Positions 19,297-26,485 of a stretch of 64,000 bases of DNA are shown here, piece after piece. Both the position numbers and the translations under genes were made by a program. The notes under the pieces are model-generated. The model saw only the letters and a program-made list of their open reading frames with translations, searched no databases and had not been told where the DNA came from. Numbering within the stretch: the stretch's first letter is position 1; every line of letters starts with the position of its first letter. The stretch covers positions 1 through 64,000 of IMG/VR virus record IMGVR_UViG_3300025141_000029. One strand, 5' to 3'. The DNA is from a virus.

Positions 19297-20907
19297 TTAT
19301 TCTTCGGCGGGACGTAGAGCATGCGGAAGAACTGTCGTATCCATCCGTGTTTCTCCTGTTCCTTTCATTTGCGCAACCGATTTTTCTACCGCACTTTTCA
19401 ATATCATGGAATTCTGAATTGCGGCTTGGCCGTGCTTGTCTTGATTCTGCGCATCTCTTTTGCTGCACTTGTTTCCACCACAGTCGGTTAAGAAAAATCT
19501 ACCAATATTATCAGTAAGTTCGGCCATAGCGTTGAACATTTCTGTCATCTGGGGGCCAACTTGATCAGCACCAAGTTGAAAAACGTCTTTAACCTTTTGA
19601 TCTGTAATTTTCAAGAATCCAATTTTTTCTCCCTTGCCTTTGTAGTGAACAGGCGTAATATGGAATTGCTGATTTGTCTTGTATCCTGGTGCTTCGGTCG
19701 AAACTTTGGCCCAAAACTCATTGCGCGGAAGATCCTGGGCCAGACCAAGCCAACGAGACCGCTCATCTGGGCTTCCCCAGATCTTGTCAGTAGATTTTCC
19801 ACCGAGACCGGGCACTTCTTCATAACCTTTTTGTAAGGTTGCCCCTCCAAAGCCGCCGGCAGTATACTGTGCCAAATCGACAGTATAACTTACACCAGGA
19901 TCCAAAGTCCCCTCTCTCACCGGACCATCAGAACCTTGAAGGTTAACTAGCTCTGCTACCTCGGGATTTATAACGTAAATGCCACCTTTAGCTCTTTTGG
20001 CCAAGGCATACCACTCTTTAGTAGCTGTGTGCTTGCCGGTGACCTTTGCGTGCTTGACCAGAAAGCGTTCGCCAGTATTTTTAAATGGGCCTTTTTTGCC
20101 TTTTTCTAGAAACAATTTAAATTTTCTCGGCGCGCCTTTTTCAATTGTTTCGGTGTGTTTTAAATATCCAATCCAATCAAAGAAGGTATCATTGTTGATA
20201 TCAAATTCATAAAAAGTAACAGCAGACACACCTTTGTTTTTACCACTCTGATCTTTAACAACAATTACATAGCGCATATTTTGGCCGCCTTTAGCGAAAT
20301 GATTAACTAGATCTGTAAAACTTCCTTTGACGTCTCCGTCCTTATTAAGAATTTTGAGACTAATTGGCTCATCTTTACCCATCGGAGTATCAATACGAAT
20401 ATCAGCAATATCGTGTTCGCTGGTTGGAACTTGGCGAGATTTGCCACCAAATAGAGAAGCCAAAAATGGTTCCCACAAGAAACCAGCAACAGACGCATTA
20501 AACTCTTTCAGCATCCAGGTAAAGTAATTTAAAAACATCAAATAAGATAAAACTTCTGGAATACTTGAGCCTTGAATTTGGGGTCCTGGATTTTCAAAAT
20601 ACTCGCTAATAATTGTTAGTTTATCATTAACGCTGGCTTCGCCTCCAATATTCGTCATCCATTTTTCAAAGTCGGCGCGTTCGGCGCTAGAAGGCTTTTG
20701 TCCAACTGAAATTTCAGTCGCGGCCATACTTGGTAAACGAATAGCTCGCTGTCTTTCTTTGGCCCCCTCAAAGAGAAAATTACTTTCAGTAAATTCTCTC
20801 ATTCTTGTTTCAAGCTCAAGCAACAGATTAAACGGTGTTGTCTTCTTGTTTTCTTTAATTGTTTTGAGTGCGTTATCGATGGACGCTTCAGTCATTTTAA
20901 ATTCCAT
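19297..20907 (-). CDS. Large hypothetical protein with PD-(D/E)XK-like core
   Basis: 536 residues. Around residues 145-190 the sequence LWEPFLASLFGG, then SEHDIADIRID and EPISLKILNK has the E ... D ... (S)LK spacing of PD-(D/E)XK nucleases as seen in some phage proteins. The N-terminus (ESNFLFEGAKERQRAIRLPS) and long C-terminal half are unassigned. A nuclease function is inferred only from this spacing. Confidence 0.65.
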   Translation of the reverse strand: MEFKMTEASIDNALKTIKENKKTTPFNLLLELETRMREFTESNFLFEGAKERQRAIRLPSMAATEISVGQKPSSAERADFEKWMTNIGGEASVNDKLTIISEYFENPGPQIQGSSIPEVLSYLMFLNYFTWMLKEFNASVAGFLWEPFLASLFGGKSRQVPTSEHDIADIRIDTPMGKDEPISLKILNKDGDVKGSFTDLVNHFAKGGQNMRYVIVVKDQSGKNKGVSAVTFYEFDINNDTFFDWIGYLKHTETIEKGAPRKFKLFLEKGKKGPFKNTGERFLVKHAKVTGKHTATKEWYALAKRAKGGIYVINPEVAELVNLQGSDGPVREGTLDPGVSYTVDLAQYTAGGFGGATLQKGYEEVPGLGGKSTDKIWGSPDERSRWLGLAQDLPRNEFWAKVSTEAPGYKTNQQFHITPVHYKGKGEKIGFLKITDQKVKDVFQLGADQVGPQMTEMFNAMAELTDNIGRFFLTDCGGNKCSKRDAQNQDKHGQAAIQNSMILKSAVEKSVAQMKGTGETRMDTTVLPHALRPAEE

Positions 20908-20915
20908 AACTATAA

Positions 20916-21785
20916 TTAGGCCTCCAGTTCCTTAATACTATCAACAATTTCGTCAAGTTTTAAACCAGCTGTATCAATTTTATTTTTAGTTAAGTTATAA
21001 TGATTGACAATACCTTTGAATTTATTTTCAATAGCTGGTTTGTAAATTGTCGTACATAAAAATCCATTTTCATCTTTTGGATAATCAAGTGGAATATCAT
21101 ATGTACTACACAAAAAGCGTACCAAAGCAGTGTAAGCTTGAATTTGAACTGGATAATATCCCAAATGAGTTGGCAGCCTGCGATTGTGAACAACACTGTT
21201 TGACAACAACGGCCTGGGACCAAATCCTTTCTTGGTGTAAGTATTGAAATATTTTGTGTAATATGCTGACGATATATCAATTCCTATTCCAACGTTGTTC
21301 GCGCCCCGGGCATGCCACGCAACATCATTTGGATCAACTAACTGAACAATTGTTCCGTCATTATCAATCACGAAATGTGTAGAAATATTTCTCTTTTCTA
21401 AGACTCTTTTACAGGAATCAGCAGAAGTACAAACATCCCAGTGAGTCACAATAACGTGTGGCTTTCTTTCTTTTCTAGATGTCTTGTAACAACTGGATGG
21501 TAAAAAATCACGCTTTACTCTGTGCCAGCCAATCGACTTTAGTTCACCATTCACTAATATTTTATTCGGTGACTGATCCGTATTTTCTTGTAATTCGTGC
21601 CATAATTTTAAACGCCGAAATGTATTAGTACCAACATAGCCATCGGGCTTTAAGCTATGACTTCCTTGAAATTGAATAATTTTTTCAATCAAATCACGAT
21701 TAAAGTCAGTGGCTTCTAGCCATGAAGGAAACCATCCCAATTCTTTGGATGATTTTTTATTATATCTAATTTTTCTCCACATCAT
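20916..21785 (-). CDS. Endolysin: N-acetylmuramoyl-L-alanine amidase
   Basis: 289 residues. The N-terminal part (LIEKIIQFQGSHSLKPDGYV, then GTNTFRRLKLW) is a peptidoglycan-binding type-1 repeat. The amidase_2 domain follows: VIVTHWDVCTSADSC (zinc His), ISTHFVIDNDGTIVQLVDPN, DVAWHARGANNVGIGIDIS and a late His/Cys. It cleaves the amide bond between muramic acid and the stem peptide. ATGA overlap with clpP. No signal peptide, so a holin is needed. Confidence 0.88.
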   Translation of the reverse strand: MMWRKIRYNKKSSKELGWFPSWLEATDFNRDLIEKIIQFQGSHSLKPDGYVGTNTFRRLKLWHELQENTDQSPNKILVNGELKSIGWHRVKRDFLPSSCYKTSRKERKPHVIVTHWDVCTSADSCKRVLEKRNISTHFVIDNDGTIVQLVDPNDVAWHARGANNVGIGIDISSAYYTKYFNTYTKKGFGPRPLLSNSVVHNRRLPTHLGYYPVQIQAYTALVRFLCSTYDIPLDYPKDENGFLCTTIYKPAIENKFKGIVNHYNLTKNKIDTAGLKLDEIVDSIKELEA

Positions 21786-22471
21786 ATTATTATATCTGCT
21801 ATTCCCAAATCAACGGCTTCTTGAGCCGATAGATAAACATTGCTCTTTTTCTTAATTAGATTTCTTATGTATCTTTCAGTCATATTTGTTTCTTCCGCAA
21901 GCGCCTGTATGTACATCTTTTGTGTCATTTTGGCTTCATCAAATTCATTTTCAATATCAGCCAAGTGACCATGCTGACCAGATACGACACCATGTATCAT
22001 CACGCGACAATATTTTCCAATTCGTCGTTCACCTTTAGTGCCGCCGGCCAAGAGTAGCGCGCCCGCTGACATGACTTTTCCTATTCCAATTGTATGGATA
22101 GGCATTGTTTGTTTAATCTGCCTCATCACATCATATATCGCAAACATATCTAGCGCGTTGCCGCCATATGTAGAAATATAAAATTCAAATGGTTCGTATA
22201 CCTCTATTAATTCGGATTCTGGATCATCAGGATCAGAGGGTTCCAATTGTTTTCCAGACTGCTCCAATAACAATATTGAATACAACACTTCAGAGCATCT
22301 TTCTTCGTTAATGTCACCATATAATCCAGTTGTCCGTAGCTTTGGAGTATTTTCATTCATACTATCTCCCAAATTAACAAGAAAAGATAAATCTTCTACG
22401 CCTGTTTCGGGCTCTTTTACATTGTCTTTTTCTTCTTTCTTCTCTTTTTTTTCTTTTTTTGTACCAAACAC
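21782..22471 (-). CDS. clpP: ClpP-family serine protease
   Basis: 229 residues after a lysine/glutamate-rich leader (KKEKKEKKEEKD). ClpP core: FEFYISTYGGNALDMFAIYD, GIGKVMSAGALLLAGG with the catalytic Ser, RVMIHGVVSGQHGH with the His, and LSAQEAVDLGIAD at the C-terminus. It could act as a Clp subunit or as a prohead-type protease; it lies far from the capsid gene but next to an acidic core-like protein carrying a late promoter. Confidence 0.88.
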   Translation of the reverse strand: MFGTKKEKKEKKEEKDNVKEPETGVEDLSFLVNLGDSMNENTPKLRTTGLYGDINEERCSEVLYSILLLEQSGKQLEPSDPDDPESELIEVYEPFEFYISTYGGNALDMFAIYDVMRQIKQTMPIHTIGIGKVMSAGALLLAGGTKGERRIGKYCRVMIHGVVSGQHGHLADIENEFDEAKMTQKMYIQALAEETNMTERYIRNLIKKKSNVYLSAQEAVDLGIADIII

Positions 22472-22480
22472 TTTAAATTC

Positions 22481-22849
22481 CTATTTTTTTAATAATTGCA
22501 TCGCAGTTCGCCAGTCTTTAAATTTTAAAATACCCCGAATATTTTTGGGACAACAAGAAATAATTGTACTTATAATCATTGTTCTCCAAAGTTCATGAGC
22601 TTGCAAATTTATGTTTCTAGCATTTCTCATCTGTTCTTCATCGATCCCCTCTTGACCTGAAAAATCTTGTTGTTTTTCGAGCACAAGAAGCATCTGTTCA
22701 TCAGCTTTCTTAATCATAATTAAGGAGCCCATCATAGTTTGAGCAAATAAATTAGCCGATATGCTTAAGCCAAAAAGGTGAGCCCCAAACTTATAGATCA
22801 AGGCACCTCCCAAAAACCAAAGTAAATTTATCAACATTACATTCTCCAT
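22481..22849 (-). CDS. Hypothetical membrane protein
   Basis: 122 residues from MENVMLINLLWFLGGALIYK, preceded by GAGGT. One or two hydrophobic segments in the first 45 residues, then helices (KKADEQMLLVLEKQQDF), and a C-terminal segment with two adjacent cysteines. Holin function is conceivable from its place beside clpP and the endolysin, but not shown. Confidence 0.6.
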   Translation of the reverse strand: MENVMLINLLWFLGGALIYKFGAHLFGLSISANLFAQTMMGSLIMIKKADEQMLLVLEKQQDFSGQEGIDEEQMRNARNINLQAHELWRTMIISTIISCCPKNIRGILKFKDWRTAMQLLKK

Positions 22850-22862
22850 TATAACCTCATTC

Positions 22863-22893
22863 AAAAAAAAAGGCAAGGTTTAAAAACCTTGCC
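22863..22893 (-). terminator. Rho-independent terminator of the acidic core-like gene
   Basis: GGCAAGGTTT TT AAACCTTGCC followed by nine T on the minus strand, 28 bases after the stop at 22921. Confidence 0.9.
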
Positions 22894-22920
22894 TTCAAAA
22901 CCTCAAGTTTTAAGTATTAA

Positions 22921-23430
22921 TTATTTTTTACTTTCCTTCAAAAGGCGTGCGGCGACGCGTTGAGTAACTTTCTGTACGATGTTTTCAACGACCATTCCCC
23001 CTTCTTCTTCTTCTTCTTCTTCTTCGCCGGGAAGCATCTCGCCAGATTCAACATCCTCGTCGCCCTCTTCTTCGCCGCCAAACTCTTCTTCACCGCCAAA
23101 CTCTTCTTCACCGCCAAGCTCTTCTTCGCCGCCAAGCTCTTCTTCGCCAGCTTCGCCTTCAACCGAAATATCAACATTCGTGTGCTTTGAGATAATATCT
23201 ACTAAATCACGAACCAAGTCTTCTACTTCTACTTCGGCCTCTTCCAGTACTTCTTCTGTGACGGGATCAGATTCAGTATACGACCCCGAGTCGGCCGGGC
23301 GATCCTCATCAATAGTTTCTTCTAGATTCTCTTCGCTTATACGATCGAGAAAATTTTCAGTAAGTGGGATTATATCCGCAAATTTCATAAATTTGCGAAT
23401 TTCTGATTCAGTTAGAAGACTCTTTTTCAT
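22921..23430 (-). CDS. Acidic, repeat-containing protein, probable virion core protein
   Basis: 169 residues. Starts MKKSLLTESEIRKFMKFADI, a pattern seen in uncharacterised proteins of T4-like marine phages. The middle contains about four copies of the six-residue unit LGGEEE/FGGEEE (18-base DNA repeats near 23070-23155) and a run of nine Glu; the end is a basic helix (VTQRVAARLLKESKK). A candidate late-promoter motif precedes it and a strong terminator follows, so it is a single late transcription unit, consistent with a prohead core or DNA-mimicking protein. Confidence 0.7.
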   Translation of the reverse strand: MKKSLLTESEIRKFMKFADIIPLTENFLDRISEENLEETIDEDRPADSGSYTESDPVTEEVLEEAEVEVEDLVRDLVDIISKHTNVDISVEGEAGEEELGGEEELGGEEEFGGEEEFGGEEEGDEDVESGEMLPGEEEEEEEEGGMVVENIVQKVTQRVAARLLKESKK

Positions 23431-23461
23431 TGTAAAACTCCTGGAAAAATAGATATCAAAA

Positions 23462-23470
23462 ATAAATAGT
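23462..23470 (-). promoter_or_regulatory. Candidate late promoter motif (ACTATTTAT)
   Basis: Exact 9-base motif on the minus strand, 31 bases before the acidic core-like gene. It is the only exact copy outside the virion block. Confidence 0.6.
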
Positions 23471-23480
23471 TTAAAAAAAA

Positions 23481-23753
23481 CTAAAAGTCATCTTTTAAAA
23501 GATATTCAAGCAGCTGTGGGTTACCCAAATTTAACTTTTTTAACGCTTTATCCTCGATTTGTTTTACTCTTACAAAGCTAATGCCAAGTCTTTTCGCAAC
23601 TTCACGTAGAGTTAGTGGTCGATTACCACTGCTCTCAATAGTTTGTAGGGCACAATTCAGATCTTCCGGAAAGTCAATCCACTGGCGGCAATCTGCATCA
23701 TCGCAGGGTTTTTTTTCCTGGCGCACCTTCCTCAAACATTTAATACATTTCAT
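23481..23753 (-). CDS. Mini sigma factor-like protein: zinc finger plus sigma region 4
   Basis: 90 residues. The N-terminus has C3-x2-C6 and C17-x4-C22, a possible zinc site. The C-terminal part TLREVAKRLGISFVRVKQIE then DKALKKLNL is an excellent match to sigma70 region 4.2 (recognition helix RVKQIE, like RIRQIE). No region 2 is present. It could redirect host RNA polymerase to the phage late motif, in the role T4 gives to gp55/gp33. ATGA overlap with the upstream gene. Confidence 0.75.
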   Translation of the reverse strand: MKCIKCLRKVRQEKKPCDDADCRQWIDFPEDLNCALQTIESSGNRPLTLREVAKRLGISFVRVKQIEDKALKKLNLGNPQLLEYLLKDDF

Positions 23754-24094
23754 AATTCTGGAAATTCCTCCGCAATAATATCGAATATATCTTCAATTTC
23801 ATTTTCATTAAGAGCGAATTGTTTTTTAGTTTCGTTATATTTTTTGAGACCTTTTACAATTTGTTTGCGTTTTTGAACTCCCTGCGTCACATGCTTCTCT
23901 TTATATTCATCTAAATATTTGGTTATGTGTTCGTCTTTCTCTAGGTAGCCAGTGATCATTGCGCGAAAAAAATGAGACTGTGTAAATCCGTCTAATTGTA
24001 ATCTTATTTTTAAATCAGCCTGTCGTTTTGGAGAATCCCAAAACATTAATTTTTTACGATCATCGGGCCTAGGCTGCGCCGGATCTCTAGCCAT
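23750..24094 (-). CDS. Hypothetical DNA-binding-like protein
   Basis: 114 residues. The segment QADLKIRLQLDGFTQSHFFR then AMITGYLEKD has the strand-helix-helix pattern of ribbon-helix-helix repressors (LKIRL strand, TQSHFFRAMI helix). Proteins of this pattern occur in T4-like marine phages. It lies between the sigma-like gene and the IMPDH/GMPR gene, sharing one base with each junction. Confidence 0.6.
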   Translation of the reverse strand: MARDPAQPRPDDRKKLMFWDSPKRQADLKIRLQLDGFTQSHFFRAMITGYLEKDEHITKYLDEYKEKHVTQGVQKRKQIVKGLKKYNETKKQFALNENEIEDIFDIIAEEFPEL

Positions 24095-25116
24095 TAACTC
24101 CTCCTCAAAATGTGGGTGGAACTTTCGGATTGACCAGAATATGTCTGTCGGATGAAAGTTGCTTTACATCGAAGCTCTTGCAAGCTTCGTACGCCTGAGT
24201 AAGAGAGACCACTGCGTATACCCCCAGCAAGATCTTTAAGAATAGCATTAACACTGCCTTTATACGGAACGGTAGTCGAAATTCCTTCCGGTGCGGAAGA
24301 TTTGCCCCGCCAATCATTTTGCGCTTCGGACGATGCCATGCCCCTGTAGACTTTGTATTTTTTGCCTGAGTTTGCTGTGAATATTTCACCAGGAGATTCC
24401 TTGGTACCAGCGAGCAAAGAGCCAATCATAACAAAATCTGCGCCAGCTGCCAATGATTTAATTATATCGCCGGAAGTTTTTATTCCCCCATCGGCAATAA
24501 TTTTTGTATCATATTCACTTTTCGCGCAGTCCATAATGCTTTGTAATGTTGGTATGCCATGGCCAGAAACTAGGCGCGTAGAGCATATAGAGCCTCCTCC
24601 GATGCCAACACGAATTGAATCGGCACCCCAGGAGGCCAAAGCATCAAATCCTTCAAGAGTGGCAACATTCCCAGCCATAATATGAACTTCATCCCCAAAA
24701 CGATCTTTGAGTGTTTTGAGGCAACGTTCCATCATAATATGATGTCCATGAGCAACGTCAACACACAATACTTGTACACCAACCATCTTCAATGCCATGG
24801 CGCGTTCTTCAAAATCACCAGTCATTCCAATCGCCGCACCGACTTTTAATTTACCATTCTCATAAAGTACCCGGGCAGCAATTCTCACTTGTTCGGGAAT
24901 TTCATTATATCGATGAACAATTCCCATCCCACCGCACCTTGACATTGCAATTGCCATTTTATCTTCTGTGATGGTATCCATCGGGCTTGATATAATTGGT
25001 AATTTAAAACTTAAACTTTCATCTAATTTGCTACCAATGTCAACCTGATTTCTACTTTCGATATTGCTGTATTTTGGCACCAACAATACATCATCATATG
25101 ATAATACTTCTTTCAC
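24094..25116 (-). CDS. IMP dehydrogenase/GMP reductase family enzyme
   Basis: 340 residues, without the CBS domains of cellular IMPDH. TIM-barrel motifs: SYDDVLLVPKYSNIESR, ISSPMDTIT, GIGGGSICSTR with the catalytic Cys, IIADGGIKTSGDIIKSLAAG, and YRGMASSEAQ, whose Ser-Ser-Glu recalls GMP reductase, while EGISTTVPYKGSV and GGIRSGLSY suit both. It converts between IMP and guanine nucleotides; which direction is uncertain. Partner of the phage PurA at the IMP branch point. Confidence 0.88.
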   Translation of the reverse strand: MKEVLSYDDVLLVPKYSNIESRNQVDIGSKLDESLSFKLPIISSPMDTITEDKMAIAMSRCGGMGIVHRYNEIPEQVRIAARVLYENGKLKVGAAIGMTGDFEERAMALKMVGVQVLCVDVAHGHHIMMERCLKTLKDRFGDEVHIMAGNVATLEGFDALASWGADSIRVGIGGGSICSTRLVSGHGIPTLQSIMDCAKSEYDTKIIADGGIKTSGDIIKSLAAGADFVMIGSLLAGTKESPGEIFTANSGKKYKVYRGMASSEAQNDWRGKSSAPEGISTTVPYKGSVNAILKDLAGGIRSGLSYSGVRSLQELRCKATFIRQTYSGQSESSTHILRRS

Positions 25117-25143
25117 TGACTCTCCTTTATTTTAAATGTCATA

Positions 25144-25386
25144 TCAATTATATCCCGGGATAGGTTTGTCCATGATAATTATGGATCCAATATTAGTATA
25201 ATTTTCGTATTTCCAATATAGTTCATTCTTTTTTAACAGTTGAATCACCAGGGTATGTATGTGTTTTGATTTACCAGTTATAATTCTAAACGGTAGGTCA
25301 AGAGGAAGACGATGATTAACAAACTTTATTAACTTTTCTTCCACCTTACTGTGCTTGGTGTTGTGTAGATCAAGAGTCTTCAACAA
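25144..25386 (-). CDS. Smr-domain-like protein
   Basis: 80 residues. LDLHNTKHSKVEEKLIKFVN matches the LDLHG-x-x-x-x-E-A start of Smr (MutS2-type) domains with N for G, and RIITGKSKHIH matches the TGKG loop. Smr domains nick DNA or cleave RNA. The changed G residues leave activity open. Overlaps the DUF3310 gene by 17 bases. Confidence 0.7.
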   Translation of the reverse strand: MLKTLDLHNTKHSKVEEKLIKFVNHRLPLDLPFRIITGKSKHIHTLVIQLLKKNELYWKYENYTNIGSIIIMDKPIPGYN

Positions 25387-25711
25387 GGGTCTCCAAGTAC
25401 CTCTTCAGGTACCAAATTGCCTTCTCAATATCTTGTCTGGGGTTCTCCTTGTGATTGTGTCTAGAGATATATTTAACTGCGTTTCCGCAATGGAAATCTA
25501 AATTCCAATCTTCTATTACATCAATGGTCTCATACTTGCCACCATTATAGTGTTTTGGGTGGTTAACTTTGGGATCGTATATTTCATCTCCTAGTTGTAC
25601 ACCTGGTAGTGGATTAATTTGTTCGCGGGCTCGGGGGATCTCCCTTAAGTCTCTTTCATGTAAATCTGCTAAGCCACTTATTCCGCGCCACTGTTCTTTG
25701 TTAATTTTCAT
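25370..25711 (-). CDS. DUF3310 protein
   Basis: 113 residues. The C-terminal 60 residues VNHPKHYNGGKYETIDVIED, FHCGNAVKYISRHNHKENPR, QDIEKAIWYLKRYLE are the DUF3310 signature (phage 'SaV-like' or nucleotide-kinase-annotated proteins). Starts on the last base of the dUTPase stop. Exact role unknown. Confidence 0.85.
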   Translation of the reverse strand: MKINKEQWRGISGLADLHERDLREIPRAREQINPLPGVQLGDEIYDPKVNHPKHYNGGKYETIDVIEDWNLDFHCGNAVKYISRHNHKENPRQDIEKAIWYLKRYLETLVEDS

Positions 25712-26205
25712 TAGAAGCCGCCTCCGTTTTGTCCATTTAATGGGTGCTGCTTTTTTAGATCTGTGCTACCCAAGGCCCCTTCCCCTCGATTACTTATTGT
25801 AAGCCCTTGATTTTCATATAAATTCTGACCAATGCTTTTTCTAGGCCGGAAATGAACTACGGGTACTAAAATCAATTGTGCTATCTTGTCACCGTTGGCA
25901 ATGATTTGTATCTCTGAGCCAATATTATGAAGATCAATAAAAACTTCTCCATCGTAGCCCGAATCGATTATATGTGCCCCGACAACCAATGATCGCTTTG
26001 CTCCCATACTAGATCTATTACACACTTGTAACATGTAGCCATGCGGAATTCCAAAACGTAAACCAGTTGGAATCATTTTGTTTTGCCCGGGCTCAACTTG
26101 AACTGTTTCTGGCAATTGCGCATATATATCTAAACCTGCGTCAGATGGATTACCCCTCGTTGGTGTTTTAACGCCGATACCAGTTGTTGTATACTCAATT
26201 ATCAT
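25711..26205 (-). CDS. dut: dUTP diphosphatase
   Basis: 164 residues, trimeric dUTPase type. All five motifs: SDAGLDIYA, RSSMGAKRSL, IDSGYDGEVFIDLHN, NGDKIAQLIL and RGEGALGSTD. It keeps uracil out of DNA and yields dUMP for ThyX. Good Shine-Dalgarno, ATGA overlap with the zinc-finger gene upstream. Confidence 0.95.
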   Translation of the reverse strand: MIIEYTTTGIGVKTPTRGNPSDAGLDIYAQLPETVQVEPGQNKMIPTGLRFGIPHGYMLQVCNRSSMGAKRSLVVGAHIIDSGYDGEVFIDLHNIGSEIQIIANGDKIAQLILVPVVHFRPRKSIGQNLYENQGLTISNRGEGALGSTDLKKQHPLNGQNGGGF

Positions 26206-26462
26206 TCTTTACTCCTTGCGAATTCCTCAATAATGTTTTTTGCTTTTGTCCAACATCCAGGACAATAAAGATTCACTTTGTTTTCTTTTTTGCGAACTAC
26301 AACATTCCAACTTTGAACTTGTTCTTTGTTTTTTTTATCAAAAGGTTCTCTACAGGCTAGGCATTCGTCACCTAGTTTGTCAAACATGAACATTTTTTCT
26401 TCTAGTTCTTTTTGTGCTCGTTTCTGTTTAGCGCGCTTAATTTTTCTTTTTGCTCCACTCAT
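26202..26462 (-). CDS. Small zinc-ribbon protein
   Basis: 86 residues from the ATG preceded by AAGGAG (MSGAKRKIKRAKQKRAQKEL), a basic helix, then CLACREPFDK and YCPGCW forming a C-x2-C ... C-x2-C zinc site. Conserved type in T4-like phages; function unknown. It directly follows dnaE. Confidence 0.75.
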   Translation of the reverse strand: MSGAKRKIKRAKQKRAQKELEEKMFMFDKLGDECLACREPFDKKNKEQVQSWNVVVRKKENKVNLYCPGCWTKAKNIIEEFARSKE

Positions 26463-26485
26463 AATATCAAGCTCCTTTTTGCTTG

